Assembly: GCA_013178165.1 (NCBI GenBank)
Contig: JABLXG010000032.1
Location: forward strand, 1 to 64,000
Origin: Anaerolineae bacterium
GTDB taxonomy: Bacteria > Chloroflexota > Anaerolineae > Aggregatilineales > Ch27
DNA: 64,000 nucleotides
Reading direction: 5' to 3'
The stretch's first letter is position 1. Each line of letters opens with the position of its first letter. The notes beneath the pieces were generated by a model that was not told the DNA's origin, searched no databases, and worked only from the letters and a program-made list of their open reading frames with translations. Below are positions 43,404 through 52,328 of the stretch, in pieces. Made by a program: the position numbers and the translations under genes.

Positions 43404-45131
43404 ATGATCGGTTCTGTGATGAACCAGACCCAGGCCAAACGCTGGCGAATCTCGCCGGTGATCCCGCCGTCGGTGCAGCGCCAGCTGGGCGAGTTCCATC
43501 CGGTGGTGGCGCAGGTGCTCTACAACCGGGGGATCAACACGGCGGCGGAGGCGCAGCAGTTCCTGGGAGATGGAACGCTTGACGCCAATCCGTTCGATCT
43601 GGCCGATATGAGCAAAGCGGTAGCCCGCATCCGGCAGGCTATCCGCAATCAGGAGCCGATCGCCGTATATGGCGATTTTGATACCGATGGTGTGACGGCG
43701 ACAGCGTTGCTGGTGCAAGCCCTGCGCGCTCTGGGTGCGATCGTCGAGCCGTACATCCCACACCGGGTGGAAGAAGGCTACGGCCTGAACACCACGGCCC
43801 TGAGTATGCTGGCGCAGGATGGCTTCCGGCTGGTGATCACCGTCGACTGTGGTATCCGCGATCTGGATGCGGTGGCCGACAGCGTCTCTTTGGGGCTGGA
43901 TATGATCGTGACCGATCATCATTCGGTCGGGCCGATCCTGCCTGCTGCGCTGGCAGTCATCGATCCCAAACGGGAAGACTGCCAGTTTCCGGAGAAGATG
44001 CTGGCCGGGGTCGGGGTGGCATACTTTCTGGCGGATGCGTTGCTGCGGGTCGCCCACCAGCTGAACGAGCCGGTCGCCCTGGATGCCGAGGACCTGCTGG
44101 ATCTGGTGGCGATTGGTACGGTGGCCGACCTGGTGCCGCTGGATCGCCCGCTGAACCGGGCGCTGGTACGGCGTGGACTGAAGGTACTCAACACCGCCCG
44201 GCGTCCCGGCCTGTATGCGCTGATCGAAGCGGCGGGATTGCGTCCCGGCCAGGTGAACTCCACCAGCATTGGCTTTGCCCTGGGGCCGCGCCTGAATGCT
44301 GCAGGCCGGCTGGAGAGCGCCAGTCAGGCCTGTGAGCTGCTGACCACGTCCGATCTGAGCGAGGCGGTGGCGCTGGCGGCGGAGTTGAACGCCCTGAATA
44401 TACGCCGCCAGGATGAAACGCGCCTGGCCCAGATCAAGGTCCGCGAACTGGCGCTGACAGAGCTGGAAGGCGACCTGCCGCTGATCTTTGCCGCGGATCG
44501 GTCGTTTCCATCAGGGCTGGTCGGGCTGGTGGCTGGGCGGCTGGCCGAGGAATTCTACCGCCCGGCAGTGGTCATTGAAGTGGGCGAGGATGAGTGCCGG
44601 GGGTCATGCCGCAGTATCCCGGAATTTGATATTGTGCGGGCACTGGATGCGTGTGCAGACCTGCTGATCCGGCATGGCGGCCATTCCCAGGCGGCGGGCT
44701 TTTCCGTCCGCCGGGAGAATCTGTTTGACCTCAAGGATCGGTTGTTCCATCTGGCGGAGCAACAGTTGCGCGGGCAGGAATTGCGCCCGGCCCTGATGAT
44801 CGACGCCGAAGTGCCAATGGAGCAGATCACGCTGGAACTGGCGCAGGCGCTCGGTCAGCTGGAGCCGTTCGGACACCGCAATCCGCAGCCGCTTCTGATG
44901 ACGGGCAATGTGCAGGTGCTGGATGCGCGGCGGGTGGGCAAGGATGGTGCGCATCTCAAACTGACGCTGGGGGAGATGGGCTTCCGGATTGACGCCATCG
45001 CCTTTCGCAGTGGTGAGCAGATGGACAGCCTACCTCGGCGGGTGGATGTGGCGTATCATCTTGAGGTGAATGAATGGAACGGACGCCTGAAGCCCCAGCT
45101 TAATGTGCGGGACATTCGACCGGCGAATTAA
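43404..45131 (+). CDS. recJ: Single-stranded-DNA exonuclease RecJ
   Basis: A 575-residue DHH-family 5'-3' exonuclease. Motifs: YGDFDTDGVTATALLVQAL, VITVDCGIRDLDA, VTDHHSVG (DHH), GTVADLVPL, GPRLNAAGRLESA and RHGGHSQAAGFSV. The C-terminal OB-fold domain lies after about residue 460 and ends RLKPQLNVRDIRPAN. GGAG at 43395-43398 favours the ATG at 43404 over 43389. It has no extra C-terminal domain beyond the usual one. Role: recombination and mismatch repair, with mutS also in the window. Confidence 0.94.
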   Translation: MIGSVMNQTQAKRWRISPVIPPSVQRQLGEFHPVVAQVLYNRGINTAAEAQQFLGDGTLDANPFDLADMSKAVARIRQAIRNQEPIAVYGDFDTDGVTATALLVQALRALGAIVEPYIPHRVEEGYGLNTTALSMLAQDGFRLVITVDCGIRDLDAVADSVSLGLDMIVTDHHSVGPILPAALAVIDPKREDCQFPEKMLAGVGVAYFLADALLRVAHQLNEPVALDAEDLLDLVAIGTVADLVPLDRPLNRALVRRGLKVLNTARRPGLYALIEAAGLRPGQVNSTSIGFALGPRLNAAGRLESASQACELLTTSDLSEAVALAAELNALNIRRQDETRLAQIKVRELALTELEGDLPLIFAADRSFPSGLVGLVAGRLAEEFYRPAVVIEVGEDECRGSCRSIPEFDIVRALDACADLLIRHGGHSQAAGFSVRRENLFDLKDRLFHLAEQQLRGQELRPALMIDAEVPMEQITLELAQALGQLEPFGHRNPQPLLMTGNVQVLDARRVGKDGAHLKLTLGEMGFRIDAIAFRSGEQMDSLPRRVDVAYHLEVNEWNGRLKPQLNVRDIRPAN

Positions 45132-45175
45132 TGTGTTCGGCGCGGGATGTAATGCGTGAGAGAGTGTAGAGGACG

Positions 45176-46234
45176 ATGAAGAAGCTTGCATGGCAGCAGA
45201 CTTTCAGGCGAATCCTTGTGGCCAGCGCGGCGACGCTTTTCAGCGGGGTGGCGGCGGAAAGTGAACTATCCCCCAGCGCTACCATGGAGAAGAAACCGCT
45301 CAAGTTCTCCTATGGCGGGCAGGCGGTGATGGAAGGGGTGATGATGCGCGGGGCGCACAGCGTCGCCGTGGCCGTCCGTAACCCCAAGGGCGAGATCGTC
45401 GTTCATGAGCAGCCAGTTAATGCGGCGTTGTATCGTGGGCCGATCAGCCGTATTCCGTTTCTGCGGGGCATGACGCTGCTGTGGGATGCGCTGGGGCTGG
45501 GCACACGGGCGCTGATGTGGTCAGCAGATGTTGCCCTGGGCGAGGAAGACAATGTGAGCTTCAGCGGTCCGCTTGGCATCGGGACGGTGCTCTTCGCCCT
45601 GGTGTTCGGGATTGGGCTGTTCTTCCTGTTGCCGGCGGCTGCTGCGGGCGGCTTGGAAAGCGTATTGGGCCTTGAACACAGCGAACTGCTGACCAATATT
45701 GTGGAGGGAGTCATCCGCCTGCTCCTGATCATCGGCTACATCTGGGCCATTGGCCGGATGCCCGATATCGCCCGCATCTTTCAGTATCACGGCGCGGAAC
45801 ACAAGACGATCAACGCCTATGAAGCGGGTGCACCGCTCACCCCGGAGAGCGTGGCCCGCTTCCCGCTGGAGCATCCGCGTTGTGGGACGGGGTTCCTGCT
45901 GGTGGTAGCGGTGATCAGCGTGCTGGTCTTCTCGCTGCTGGGTCGCCCTCCGCTAGTCTGGTTGCTGCTTTCCCGCGTGCTGCTGATTCCGGTGATCGCG
46001 GGCATCGCCTATGAGTACATCAAGTTCACTGCGGCGCGGATGAACCGGCGCTGGATCCGGGCGCTGGTCGCACCCAGCCTGGCATTGCAGAAACTGACGA
46101 CCAACGAACCGACGCCGGATATGCTCGAGGTCAGCATCCTGGCGCTACAGCGGGTCCTGGCGGCGGAGAAGGCGCACCAGCCTGGCGCAGCAGTCGAGTC
46201 TGAGGCGGAGGAAGTCGCGGCTGTTGCGCGGTGA
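45176..46234 (+). CDS. DUF1385 (YqhQ-like) membrane protein
   Basis: A 352-residue membrane protein with the family signature YGGQAVMEGVMMRG near residues 47-60. Conserved elements YHGAEHKTINAYEAG and HPRCGTGFLL follow. Four to six membrane helices are predicted, and the function of the family is unknown. A stretch of about 36 residues precedes the signature and could be a signal or accessory helix; an ATG at 45284 is the alternative start but has no ribosome-binding site, whereas 45176 follows agagga. It starts 44 bases after recJ. Confidence 0.85.
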   Translation: MKKLAWQQTFRRILVASAATLFSGVAAESELSPSATMEKKPLKFSYGGQAVMEGVMMRGAHSVAVAVRNPKGEIVVHEQPVNAALYRGPISRIPFLRGMTLLWDALGLGTRALMWSADVALGEEDNVSFSGPLGIGTVLFALVFGIGLFFLLPAAAAGGLESVLGLEHSELLTNIVEGVIRLLLIIGYIWAIGRMPDIARIFQYHGAEHKTINAYEAGAPLTPESVARFPLEHPRCGTGFLLVVAVISVLVFSLLGRPPLVWLLLSRVLLIPVIAGIAYEYIKFTAARMNRRWIRALVAPSLALQKLTTNEPTPDMLEVSILALQRVLAAEKAHQPGAAVESEAEEVAAVAR

Positions 46235-46305
46235 ATCCACTGTGCCCGGCTGGAGAAACGGGGAGCGAGCAGCGTCTCGCCCCCCGTTGTCGTGCTTAGC
46301 CAGCA

Positions 46306-46755
46306 TCAGTCGTAGCGAATGTCGCAGTAGGCAAAGCCTGTGGCAGCACGCGCCTCCTGATATGCGATCCAGGCGTGCAGACCGAGGTCTTTCAGCCGCA
46401 ACCCGTCAGCGATCAGGGTAGGGTAGCGGGCGGCCAGGGTGTTGATATGCTCGCAGGGGTAATCTTCGCATAGCGGGCAGACGGTGATCCCGCGTTCGAC
46501 GGCGCAGCGGCGAATCGCGCAATCGGGGTTGCCACAGGCGCCGCTGCGACAACCCAGGCACTGCCGGCTTTCGTCTGCCAGGTCGGCCAGAAACTGCCAG
46601 AAGGCCTCAAAGCCGGGAATCGCTTGGCCCCAGAACGGATACCCCTCCCGATCCATAGACTCGCGCAGGCGCTGTGCCTGCCGGGGAATGCGTCCACACT
46701 GAGCGCACAGCCGGCAGTACAGCCCGCAATACGTGACAAGCTTCAGGTCGTCCAT
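46306..46755 (-). CDS. DUF3795 family cysteine-rich protein
   Basis: A 149-residue soluble protein with many cysteines: TYCGLYCRLCAQCGR near the start, CLGCRSGACGNPDCAIRRCAVERGI and CPLCEDYPCEHI. This spacing and length fit DUF3795, a probable metal- or zinc-binding family of unknown function. It is 70 bases downstream of the FmdB-like gene on the same strand, so co-transcription with fmdB and mutS is possible. Confidence 0.85.
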   Translation of the reverse strand: MDDLKLVTYCGLYCRLCAQCGRIPRQAQRLRESMDREGYPFWGQAIPGFEAFWQFLADLADESRQCLGCRSGACGNPDCAIRRCAVERGITVCPLCEDYPCEHINTLAARYPTLIADGLRLKDLGLHAWIAYQEARAATGFAYCDIRYD

Positions 46756-46825
46756 CGCTGGTATCCCTTTGGTGCTTGCGGATGCCGCCGGGAAGCCGTA
46801 CGGCGGGCGCGCCTGCTGCCGGGCG

Positions 46826-47056
46826 TCAGTGTGCGCACGTGCTGCAACTGCCGCCAGCGCAGCCGCTACAGCCGCCGCTATGGCTGTGGCCGTTGCCGCC
46901 TGTCTCGGTGATGAAGTGGATCCGGCTCAATCCGCGTTCGCAATCCGCGCTGCCGCAATCCGGGCAGACAGGGTGGGCGGTATCCACCTCGGCGTAGGAA
47001 AGGCGGACCTCGAAGCGGTTGGCGCAGGTATGGCAAATGTAGTTGTACTTTGGCAT
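46826..47056 (-). CDS. FmdB-family zinc ribbon protein
   Basis: A 76-residue protein. The zinc ribbon is YICHTCANRFEVRLSYAEVD followed by HPVCPDCGSADCERG, with four cysteines. The C-terminal tail is Gly/Ser/His/Cys-rich (GCSGCAGGSCSTCAH), typical of FmdB-like regulators in which extra cysteines follow. Target unknown. It starts 5 bases after the mutS stop, so it is likely part of the mutS operon. Confidence 0.88.
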   Translation of the reverse strand: MPKYNYICHTCANRFEVRLSYAEVDTAHPVCPDCGSADCERGLSRIHFITETGGNGHSHSGGCSGCAGGSCSTCAH

Positions 47057-47061
47057 ACCGT

Positions 47062-49668
47062 TTAGCTCTCCTCTGTAGCCAGACGCTTCAGTTCGTAGAG
47101 TTTGGTGATCGCGTCCAGTGGCGTTAGCTCATCGATCTTCAGTTCGCGCAGGATGCGGATGACTTCCGGTGGTTCTATGGAAAACAGGCTAAGCTGGGTG
47201 GGCGCGCCGGGCTGCCGGGACTTGATAGTGAAGTCGCTGCCGGCTTCCTCCAGTTCGGCCAGAATTTCGTTGGCGCGATTGATCACGCCTTTGGGGATGC
47301 CGGCCAGCTTGGCGACGTGGATGCCATAGGAGCGGTTGGCCCCGCCGGGCAATACCTTGTGCAGGAAGACCACGTTATCCCCTTCTTCAGCCACCGCCAC
47401 ATTGTAATTGCGGACGCGGGGCAGGATGTTAGCCAGTTCGGTCAGTTCGTGGTAATGGGTGGCGAAGAGTGTCTTACAGCCCAGATGAGGACTGTTGTGC
47501 AGGTACTCGACCACGGCGCGGGCAATGGCCATGCCATCGTAGGTGCTGGTACCGCGCCCGACTTCGTCAAGGATGACCAGGCTGCGCCGTGTGCCACCGG
47601 AAAGGATACGCGCTGTTTCCACCATCTCCACCATGAAGGTGCTCTGCCCGGCGTGGATTTCGTCCTGGGCGCCGATGCGGGTGAAGATGCGGTCAACCAG
47701 GCCGATCGTGGCGCTTTCCGCCGGGACAAAGCTGCCGATCTGGGCCATCAGTGTGATCAGAGCGACCTGGCGGATGAAGGTGCTCTTGCCGGACATATTC
47801 GGCCCGGTGATGATCAGCAGGCGTTGGTCGGCGTCAAAGGTCACGTCGTTGGGGACGTAACGCTCTTCCCGCAGCAGCTTTTCCACCACGGGGTGGCGGC
47901 CCTGGCGAATGATCAGTACGTCATCCTCGGTGAGCGTGGGGCGCGTGTAACCTTCGCGGGCAGCGACCTCAGCCAGCGCGGCGAAGACATCCAGGTGAGC
48001 CAGGGCATTGGCGGTACGCAGCAGGCGGTCACTGTGGCTGGCGACGACCTGCAGCACTTCCCGGAACAGGCGGGATTCGACCTCCAGGATGCGCTCCTCA
48101 GCATTGAGGATCAGCGATTCGTATTCTTTGAGTTCCGGCGTGATATAGCGCTCGCTGTTGACCAGCGTCTGCTTGCGGATGTATTCTGACGGGGCGTTCT
48201 TGCTCTGTGCCTTGCTGATCTCGATGTAGTAGCCAAAGACTTTGTTGAAGCCGACCTTGAGCGTCTTGATGCCGGTGCGTTCGCGTTCGACCGATTCGAG
48301 GCTGGCAACCCAGGCTTTGGCATCCCGACTGGAGGCGTGGATGCCGTCCAGTTCTGGCGAATAGCCGGGACGAATCACGCCAATGGTGTTGAGGGTGGCC
48401 GGGGGATCGTCGGCGATGGCACGCCTGATCAGATCCGCTACCTCGTCGGATGGGTCCAGGGCATCATGCAGGGAGGCCAGCGCGGGCAGGGAGACGATCA
48501 GGGCGCGGAGGGCGGGGATCGCTTCCAGGCTCTGCCGTAGGGCCACCAGATCGCGCGGGCCAGCGTTGCCGCCGATGACGCGATTGGTCAGGCGCTCCAG
48601 ATCGGCCACGCCTTTGAGTGTCGCCAGGACTTCATTGCGAATGCTGACGTGCTGAAAGAGGGCTTCGATGGCGTCCTGCCGGGCAACCAGTTGCTTGAGA
48701 TCAAGCAGCGGCTGGCCAAGCCAGCGCCGCAGCAGTCGCCCACCCATCGGGGTGACGGTGCGGTCCAGCACACCCAGCAGGCTGCCCTGGGTCTCGCCCG
48801 TGCGGATGGTCTCGGTCAGTTCCAGGTTACGGCGCGTGGCCCGGTCAAGCAGCATGAACGACTCGGTGGAGTAGGCGCGCAGGGTAGCCAGTTGCCTGAG
48901 CGCATTGCGCTGGGTATCGGCCAGGTATTGCAGGATGGCGCCGGCAGCATTGACGGCCAGCGGGCGGCTTTCCAGGTCAAAGCCGTGCAGATCGCGTATG
49001 CCAAAATGACTCAGCAGCGCCTGCCGGGCATTGCCGGTTTCAAAGTGCCAGTCAGAGAACGGCGTCAGGTGGGAGCCGGGCGGCAGGGTGATGCCGCGCT
49101 CGGCCCAGCTTTGCGGGAAAATCACCTCCCGCGGGGCCAGGCGAGCCAGTTCCTCCATCACGCTGACCGGCGTTTGCTCGCCTTCAAGCTGGGTAGCGGC
49201 AAATTCGCCGGTCGTGATGTCCACGTAGGCCAGCCCGGCGCGTGTCCAGCTGCCGTGCTTGTCCCGTTCCGGATACACGGCCAGCAGGTAGTTGTTGCGG
49301 CGCTCGGCCAGGAGTCCCGGTTCGATGACCGTGCCGGGCGTGATCACACGGGTGACTTCCCGTGGGACGAGGCCGTTGATCGGCGTGGTGCCCATTTGTT
49401 CGCAGATGGCTACGTGATACCCCTTTTCGATCAGCCGCGCCACGTAGTTTTCCACGGCATGGTAGGGGATGCCCGCCATGGGAACGCGCTGATGCTTGGA
49501 GACCGGGCGGCTGGTCAGCACCAGGTCAAGTTCGCGGGCGGCGACTTCGGCATCCTGATCGAAGGTTTCGTAGAAGTCGCCCAGCCGGAAGAAGACAATG
49601 GTGTCAGGATACTGGCTCTTGATGTCCAGGTACTGGCGACGCACCGGGGTGATGGTTGACTTGGCCAT
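47062..49668 (-). CDS. mutS: DNA mismatch repair protein MutS
   Basis: An 868-residue ATPase that recognises mismatches. The N-terminal mismatch-binding domain contains FFRLGDFYETFDQDA with the conserved Phe-x-Glu. The core and clamp domains lie in the middle. The ATPase has the Walker A GPNMSGKSTFIRQVALI, Walker B LVILDEVGRGTSTYDGMAIA, and FATHYHELTEL. The C-terminal helix-turn-helix dimerisation part follows. No mutL gene is adjacent. The likely order of transcription is mutS, fmdB-like, DUF3795. Confidence 0.97.
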   Translation of the reverse strand: MAKSTITPVRRQYLDIKSQYPDTIVFFRLGDFYETFDQDAEVAARELDLVLTSRPVSKHQRVPMAGIPYHAVENYVARLIEKGYHVAICEQMGTTPINGLVPREVTRVITPGTVIEPGLLAERRNNYLLAVYPERDKHGSWTRAGLAYVDITTGEFAATQLEGEQTPVSVMEELARLAPREVIFPQSWAERGITLPPGSHLTPFSDWHFETGNARQALLSHFGIRDLHGFDLESRPLAVNAAGAILQYLADTQRNALRQLATLRAYSTESFMLLDRATRRNLELTETIRTGETQGSLLGVLDRTVTPMGGRLLRRWLGQPLLDLKQLVARQDAIEALFQHVSIRNEVLATLKGVADLERLTNRVIGGNAGPRDLVALRQSLEAIPALRALIVSLPALASLHDALDPSDEVADLIRRAIADDPPATLNTIGVIRPGYSPELDGIHASSRDAKAWVASLESVERERTGIKTLKVGFNKVFGYYIEISKAQSKNAPSEYIRKQTLVNSERYITPELKEYESLILNAEERILEVESRLFREVLQVVASHSDRLLRTANALAHLDVFAALAEVAAREGYTRPTLTEDDVLIIRQGRHPVVEKLLREERYVPNDVTFDADQRLLIITGPNMSGKSTFIRQVALITLMAQIGSFVPAESATIGLVDRIFTRIGAQDEIHAGQSTFMVEMVETARILSGGTRRSLVILDEVGRGTSTYDGMAIARAVVEYLHNSPHLGCKTLFATHYHELTELANILPRVRNYNVAVAEEGDNVVFLHKVLPGGANRSYGIHVAKLAGIPKGVINRANEILAELEEAGSDFTIKSRQPGAPTQLSLFSIEPPEVIRILRELKIDELTPLDAITKLYELKRLATEES

Positions 49669-49722
49669 GCGTTTTTAACTCTAGCCACAACTGCCGGAGA
49701 CGGGTTACAATCCCGGACAGCA

Positions 49723-49751
49723 ATTCTAACATGCTATTGACGGCACACAAC
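49723..49751 (-). promoter_or_regulatory. Predicted mutS promoter (extended -10)
   Basis: On the minus strand TG-t-TAGAAT occupies 49723-49731, with a TTGTGT-like -35 about 16 bases upstream. Transcription would begin near 49716, about 47 bases before the mutS start at 49668. Confidence 0.4.
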
Positions 49752-49868
49752 TGCCGGATGTGAGCGGGGCCAGTCCAGGCAGCAGGTAGGATACGACCAG
49801 TACGGAGGCTGGTGATCAGGTCACTACATCGCCTGAGACTGGCTAAACCAGGATAGGTGCTGGAGTCT

Positions 49869-50825
49869 ATGCGCATTGTGGGTGTGGATCTGGGGGGGAC
49901 ACGCATCCGTGTTGCTCTCCTCGATGAGTCATATACCCTGTTGAAGCGGGTTGAGGAACCGACCCGTTCCTGGGAGGGGCCGGCGGTAACCATCCCGCGC
50001 ATTCTGAATCTGATCGCCGGGATCATTGACGCGAGCGACGAGCCGGTGCAGGCAATCGGTATCTCCTCGCCGGGGCCGATCGACCCGGTTACCGGGCGGA
50101 TTGTCTCCCCGCCGAACCTGCAGGGCTGGGTAGATGTCCCGCTGGGACGGATTGCTCAGGAGCGCTTTCCGGGCATCCCCACCTACATTGGCAATGATGC
50201 CAATGTCGCCGCCCTGGCGGAGGTGTACAACGGCGCGGCGCGCGGGCACACGCATGCCATCTACATCACCGTCAGTACCGGCATTGGCGGTGGCATCGTC
50301 ATCGATGGGAAGCTCTTCACTGGCGCTCACGGGCTGGCGGGCGAGCTAGGCCATACCGTGATTCTGGTAGATGGCGAGCGCGTTTCCACGCTGGAGATTG
50401 AAGCATCCGGGCCTGGGCTGGCCCGCTATGTGGCCCGGCGCATCCGCGAAGGAGCGCAGTCGCTGGTGACGGAGATGGTCAACGGCGACCTGGATGCGAT
50501 CACCGGCAAGACGGTCGGCCAGGCGGCGCAGGCTGGCGACCCGCTGGCACTGGAGGCGGTGACGCGCTCCGGACGCCTGATCGGGTACAGCATTGCCAGC
50601 CTGATGCACCTGTTTAACCCGACCATCTTTGTGGTAGGCGGCGGGGTGAGTAACCTCGGCGAGTTGTTGTTTGAGCCAATGCGTCAGGCGGCCCGCGCGC
50701 ATGTGATTGACCCTGCCTATTATGAGCAAGCCGCCATCGTCCCGGCGGCTCTCGGGGAAGATGTGGCCATCATTGGCGCTGCGGCGTTGGCTATCCAGGA
50801 GTTGGAGGCTGCCGGACGAAACTAA
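49869..50825 (+). CDS. ROK-family sugar kinase-like protein lacking the zinc motif
   Basis: A 318-residue actin-like ATPase-fold protein. VGVDLGGTRIRVALLD is the phosphate-1 loop, ISSPGPIDPVTG and GNDANVAALAE carry the catalytic Asp, and VSTGIGGGIVIDG is the phosphate-2 loop, then GELGHTV. The usual zinc-binding cysteines after this point (CxCGxxGCxE) are absent; that stretch reads DGERVSTLEIEASGPGLARY. ROK proteins phosphorylate glucose or other sugars, and zinc loss is known in some members. The ATG at 49869 is only 3 bases past a GGAG; GTG 49857 is an alternative. An aminotransferase gene follows after 36 bases. Confidence 0.82.
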   Translation: MRIVGVDLGGTRIRVALLDESYTLLKRVEEPTRSWEGPAVTIPRILNLIAGIIDASDEPVQAIGISSPGPIDPVTGRIVSPPNLQGWVDVPLGRIAQERFPGIPTYIGNDANVAALAEVYNGAARGHTHAIYITVSTGIGGGIVIDGKLFTGAHGLAGELGHTVILVDGERVSTLEIEASGPGLARYVARRIREGAQSLVTEMVNGDLDAITGKTVGQAAQAGDPLALEAVTRSGRLIGYSIASLMHLFNPTIFVVGGGVSNLGELLFEPMRQAARAHVIDPAYYEQAAIVPAALGEDVAIIGAAALAIQELEAAGRN

Positions 50826-50860
50826 GAGAGGTCTCTGGTTCACAAACATGGAGGAAGCAT

Positions 50861-52189
50861 ATGAGTAACATCGTGCTTACGCCAGGGCCTAGGGCCAAGG
50901 CGATCATTGAGCGTGATCAGAAGGTGATCACGCCATCGTACATGCGGGATTACCCTTTCGTCATTGACCACGGAAAAGGCTGTGAAGTCTGGGATGTGGA
51001 CGGCAACCGGTATATTGATTTCACCAGCGGTATAGCTGTGCTCTCGACCGGTCACGCCCATCCCCGCGTGGTCAAAGCTGTCCAGGAACAGGCCACCCGT
51101 TACCTGCATATGTCCGGCACGGACTTTTACGAGCCGATGGGCGTCAAGCTGGCCGAAAAGCTGGACGAGATTGCGCCCTTTCAGGAACAGGCGCGGGTCT
51201 ATTTCTGTAATTCTGGCACGGAGGCTGTCGAGGCCGCCCTCAAGCTGGCCCGCTATTATACCGGGCGCGCGCAGTTCATTGGTTTCATTGGCGGGTTCCA
51301 TGGCCGCACGATGGGCGCGCTGGCCTTCACCAGCAGCAAATTCAAACAGCGCGCCGATTATTTCCCGATGATGCCGGGGGTTACTCACGTCCCCTATCCT
51401 GATCCTTACCGCCCCCTGCTCAATCTTGACGGCCAGAAGGATTACGGCGAGCGCGTGCTCGAATATATTGAAGGGACGATCTTCCGCACGATTGTCCCGG
51501 CTGAGGAAGTGGCGGGCATCCTGGTAGAACCGATTCAGGGCGAAGGTGGCTATATTGTGCCTCCGGATAGTTTCCTGCCCGGTTTGCGTGCGTTGTGTGA
51601 CCGGCACGGCATCCTGCTGATTGTCGATGAAGTACAGAGCGGGATGGGCCGGACGGGCAAATGGTGGGCCGTGGAGCACTGGGGTGTGGAACCAGACATC
51701 GTTTGCAGCGCCAAGGGGATTGCCAGTGGGATGCCGCTGGGCGCAGTGATCGCCCGCGAGAGCGTGATGACCTGGGGGCGCGGGGCGCAGGGCAGCACCT
51801 TTGGCGGCAACCCGGTGGCCTGCGCAGCTGCCCTGGCGACGATCGAGTTGCTGGAAGAAGGCTATATCGCCAATGCGGCAGAAATGGGCGAGTTCCTGAT
51901 GGACGGTCTGGAGGAGCTGATCCCCCGCCATCCCAGCATCGGCCAGGTGCGCGGCAAAGGCTTGATGGTCGGGATTGAGCTGGTGAAGTCCCGGAAGACC
52001 AAAGAGCCGGCGCCCGATTTGATGCACGAGGCCATCCTGCACAGCTTTGATGAAGGGCTGCTGTTGCTGAGCTGTGGCGTCAGCGCGCTGCGCTTTATGC
52101 CGCCGCTTAACCTGACCAGGGAGATCGCCACCGAGGCGTTGCAGATATTTGACCGGGCACTCAGCAAGGCGGAAGCCGCGCTGCTCTGA
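50861..52189 (+). CDS. Class III aminotransferase (acetylornithine/4-aminobutyrate type)
   Basis: A 442-residue PLP enzyme. PLP-site elements: FCNSGTEAVEAALKLARYYTG, IVDEVQSGMGRTGKWWA, and the Schiff-base Lys in CSAKGIASGMPLGAV, then STFGGNPVACAAAL. Substrate specificity (4-aminobutyrate, ornithine derivative or omega-amino acid) cannot be decided from motifs. Length fits the gabT/argD group. It has a ggaggaag ribosome-binding site just upstream. A strong terminator hairpin follows. Confidence 0.9.
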   Translation: MSNIVLTPGPRAKAIIERDQKVITPSYMRDYPFVIDHGKGCEVWDVDGNRYIDFTSGIAVLSTGHAHPRVVKAVQEQATRYLHMSGTDFYEPMGVKLAEKLDEIAPFQEQARVYFCNSGTEAVEAALKLARYYTGRAQFIGFIGGFHGRTMGALAFTSSKFKQRADYFPMMPGVTHVPYPDPYRPLLNLDGQKDYGERVLEYIEGTIFRTIVPAEEVAGILVEPIQGEGGYIVPPDSFLPGLRALCDRHGILLIVDEVQSGMGRTGKWWAVEHWGVEPDIVCSAKGIASGMPLGAVIARESVMTWGRGAQGSTFGGNPVACAAALATIELLEEGYIANAAEMGEFLMDGLEELIPRHPSIGQVRGKGLMVGIELVKSRKTKEPAPDLMHEAILHSFDEGLLLLSCGVSALRFMPPLNLTREIATEALQIFDRALSKAEAALL

Positions 52190-52208
52190 GCCTGCGCCCA
52201 GATGATGC

Positions 52209-52245
52209 AGGAGGCACAGCACCGCGCTGTGCCTCCTGTTGTGTC
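52209..52245 (+). terminator. Intrinsic-terminator-like hairpin after the aminotransferase
   Basis: A perfect 12-bp stem (aggaggcacagc / gctgtgcctcct) with loop accgc at 52221-52225 is followed by gttgtgt. It lies 19 bases after the stop. The tail is only moderately U-rich. Confidence 0.7.
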
Positions 52246-52328
52246 TGCCGCCGGAGGATGTATTAGAAGTGCGCAAGAAACTGGCGGAGCGGCTTACCTG
52301 CCTCAGGCGGCCATGCTAGAATAACATC

